A program made the translations under genes and the position numbers. Shown piece after piece: positions 61,861 through 64,000 of a stretch of 64,000 nucleotides of DNA. Source of the stretch: Zygnema cylindricum (taxonomy: Eukaryota > Streptophyta > Zygnematophyceae > Zygnematales > Zygnemataceae); NCBI GenBank assembly GCA_037447655.1, contig JBBHKE010001355.1:1-64000 (forward strand). The letters run 5' to 3'. Numbering within the stretch: the stretch's first letter is position 1; each line of letters begins with the position of its first letter. Under the pieces are notes generated by a model. The model had not been told where the DNA came from, ran no database searches, and worked only from the letters and a program-made list of their open reading frames with translations.

Positions 61861-62029
61861 CGCCTGCACTTTTCTTAGAATTATGAGAATGTGACTGGTT
61901 CTTTTTTTTGTATTTGTTACCCCTTCTTCCATAATTTCGAAACTGCTTTTTTTTGTTTGCTTTTAATTGAAAAGCCACATTAAATTGGGTGATTTGCAGT
62001 TTTTGTTATGTCTCATTATGAAGACGACC

Positions 62030-62500
62030 GTACACAGTATTTAATGTGGAAGTAGGAGAGAAGCAGATACCATTGTTAGACAGTGTGCTCAACATTTAGT
62101 GGGATGTGTGAGAGGGGCAAATGAGGAATACACGGCAACTACTGTGGATGCATGAGATGAGCAAAACACATTGGCGTGGATATAATGGAGTGTCAAGAAA
62201 CATTATCGTATTTAGTGTGGATAATCAAGAGGGGCAAATTAAATGGTCGGACAGAGTACACAGTATTCTGTCAGAAGCAAATGACATTGTCAATGGTCAC
62301 AAAATTTATTGCAGTTGTGAGAAGGTCAGATAACATCATCTAAGAGTGTGCACAACATTTAGTGTACAAGTATTACAAGGGCAAAAAACCGTTACAGGAC
62401 AAGTGCACATTATTTAATGTGGATGTTTAAAAATGGCAAAAAACATTGTATTACAAATGCAGAGTATTTAGAGTGGATGTATGGGTGGGGCAAATAATAG
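62030..62500. repeat. Degenerate tandem repeat with about 56-bp period
   Basis: A core like ATTTAGTGTGGATGTATGAG followed by GGGCAAA recurs near 62042, 62092, 62212, 62357, 62411 and 62467. Spacing is about 53-56 bases or roughly two periods. The units are much diverged and encode nothing recognisable. Confidence 0.75.
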
Positions 62501-64000
62501 GTTAATAATAGTAGATAATTTGGACTTCAGATGAGCGAGGTTAAAAAAACAGTTCATGTCTCTGATGTTTAAGATTATTTTTTCAACTTACGCAAAGTCA
62601 TTTTTTAGGGTATGACATTGAAAATATGCAGACAATCGAGCTGAAAAAAGAAACAGAAGGATTTTTTAGTAATCAATAAACAATCACAAATTTTAAAAGA
62701 AAATTACAAAACCTCGAATTTAAATACAAGCGTAAAGGTCAACAGGAACATCCTAAAAAAAAATGTGAGCAGCAGTTTGAAAACGTGAACTTGAAATGGG
62801 ATCTTTCAAAAACAAGAAAAATAAAGAAGAAAAATAAAAGAACCGGTTTTCATAAGAAAAGTATCAACACAAGGAGAACAACCATCTTAAAGTTATCGTC
62901 CACAACGACATAAACAAAAGCAAAATTTCAATCGTTTTTATTACTATTTTATTGTTATTATGTATCAAGTTAAAATCTTTGAAATAAACATGCTTAACTT
63001 AATTATCAACACAAAGAAAAATCCGAAACAAAGACAAAAATGAATATTAAGTTAAACAATACCTCACTATCTTTGTTTTAATAAACCACACCGAATCACA
63101 TTAATGTAATAACCTAGCATTTTCGAGTTAAAAAAACTCATATTGTATGGGTGAGGGAAGGAGGATGGAGTATCACTACAGCCTAGTTTTTTAGGGTTTC
63201 CAAGATCCGTATGGGTGAGAGAGATCGATATCAGCCCAGCTTCGGCTTATTCTATGCCTCGGTCAAACAGAAACTACACATTAAAATAAAATTCTCTTAT
63301 TTTCTTTTCTATTTTTCTTCTAAACATCTTCTAAAATCTTTTTTAAACTCTCTTCTAAAACCTCTTTTAAACTCTCTTTGAACTCTGATTATAAGCAATT
63401 CTGTAAATAAATCACATCGCGCAGAAGCTAACACAATAGGCATAAACTGAGCCTCCATTTATGATTTACATTGCAGTTTCATTTCAGATTCAAAACTAAA
63501 AAAAGAAGTTAATATAAAAAGTTTTCAACAAAGAAAAATATCCTAACTCTTTCAGACAAAGTGAAAGAACTTCTCGGCCTCAGCTTTTTCCTTAGCTAAA
63601 AAAGAGCAAGCAACAAAGATTTTCTATTTTTTCTTTAAGGAAGAAAGAAGAAGAATGTTTTATTTTCCACTAAAATATATAAACAATGTTAAGGCCATAT
63701 TACGAGTCTCGCAATAAAACGTTAATTAGGGGAAAGTGTTGTATCAATGATTTTCCCGCGAAGACTAATTTTTAATGTGAAGAGTGATTTTTTGAACCTT
63801 CCGCGGTAGTTAAAAAAGTCGCTTTTAATATTTTCTCCCGCTCCCTCCCCCTGCCCTTAAAGCTAACTTGTAGCAGAATGCGAAATGGTGTCGTTTGAAG
63901 GGGTGGATGGGACAAAAGGTGACAGTGGCGGTGAGGGCGAGTAGAAGTGACGTCTTGGCAGATTTTTCACCTTTCTGTCAAAGGGCACTGCAGCTTCGAG
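62501..64000. other. Gene-free AT-rich sequence at the window end
   Basis: I see no supported gene in this 1.5 kb. Around 63310-63390 there is a short tandem of CTTCTAAAA/CTTTTAAACT units. The last 200 bases become more GC-rich, which could be the start of a gene beyond the edge, but no ORF supports it. Confidence 0.5.

Overview
The window is nuclear DNA from a photosynthetic eukaryote of the green lineage, most likely a streptophyte (charophyte-grade) alga. Three things point there. There are nuclear genes for plastid proteins with transit peptides: a photosystem I antenna protein, TatC and a SUFA/IscA-type Fe-S protein. There is a fusion of a universal-stress-protein domain to a receptor-like cytoplasmic kinase, a plant-type architecture. 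And the genes are very intron-rich, with long repeat-laden introns. All names below come from reading the translations; no database search was run.

Layout. (1) 569-10080, + strand: an RRS1-type ribosome biogenesis protein in 8 exons. It is interrupted by a roughly 1.7-kb duplication that gives two copies of exons 3-4, with the 5' end of a serine carboxypeptidase gene (5363-6046) between them. (2) 24842-11433, - strand: a 22-exon gene for a plant-type AAA+ ATPase, convergent with RRS1. (3) 27650-33441, + strand: chloroplast TatC. (4) 38625-40552, + strand: plastid SUFA-like Fe-S carrier. (5) 44015-46454, + strand: LHCA2-type chlorophyll a/b-binding protein. (6) 57611-48919, - strand: USP-domain receptor-like cytoplasmic kinase. 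I assembled all six main genes exon by exon. In each case intron phases are consistent and the total coding length is a multiple of three: 367, 953, 371, 185, 264 and 989 residues. Between and inside genes lie a recurrent family of small terminal-inverted-repeat elements (MITE-like), a hAT-like ATATCG-rich element, polypurine/polypyrimidine tracts, minisatellites and microsatellites. From 57.7 kb to 64 kb I recognise no gene.

How the genes relate. TatC (thylakoid twin-arginine translocation), SUFA (plastid Fe-S delivery) and LHCA2 (PSI antenna) all serve the plastid and lie in a row on the + strand. The clearest novelty is that the first exons of TatC and SUFA, both encoding the transit peptide, are homologous: each is 202 nt, ends in phase 1, and aligns without gaps at 28 of 68 residues. 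This looks like duplication or shuffling of a targeting exon between unrelated plastid genes.

Other points of note are the RRS1 exon 3-4 duplication, where phase allows only mutually exclusive use of the copies; two GC-AG introns in the AAA gene; and repeated small tandem duplications placed on splice junctions in RRS1, TatC and the kinase gene. I see no CRISPR array, operon, rRNA or convincing tRNA.
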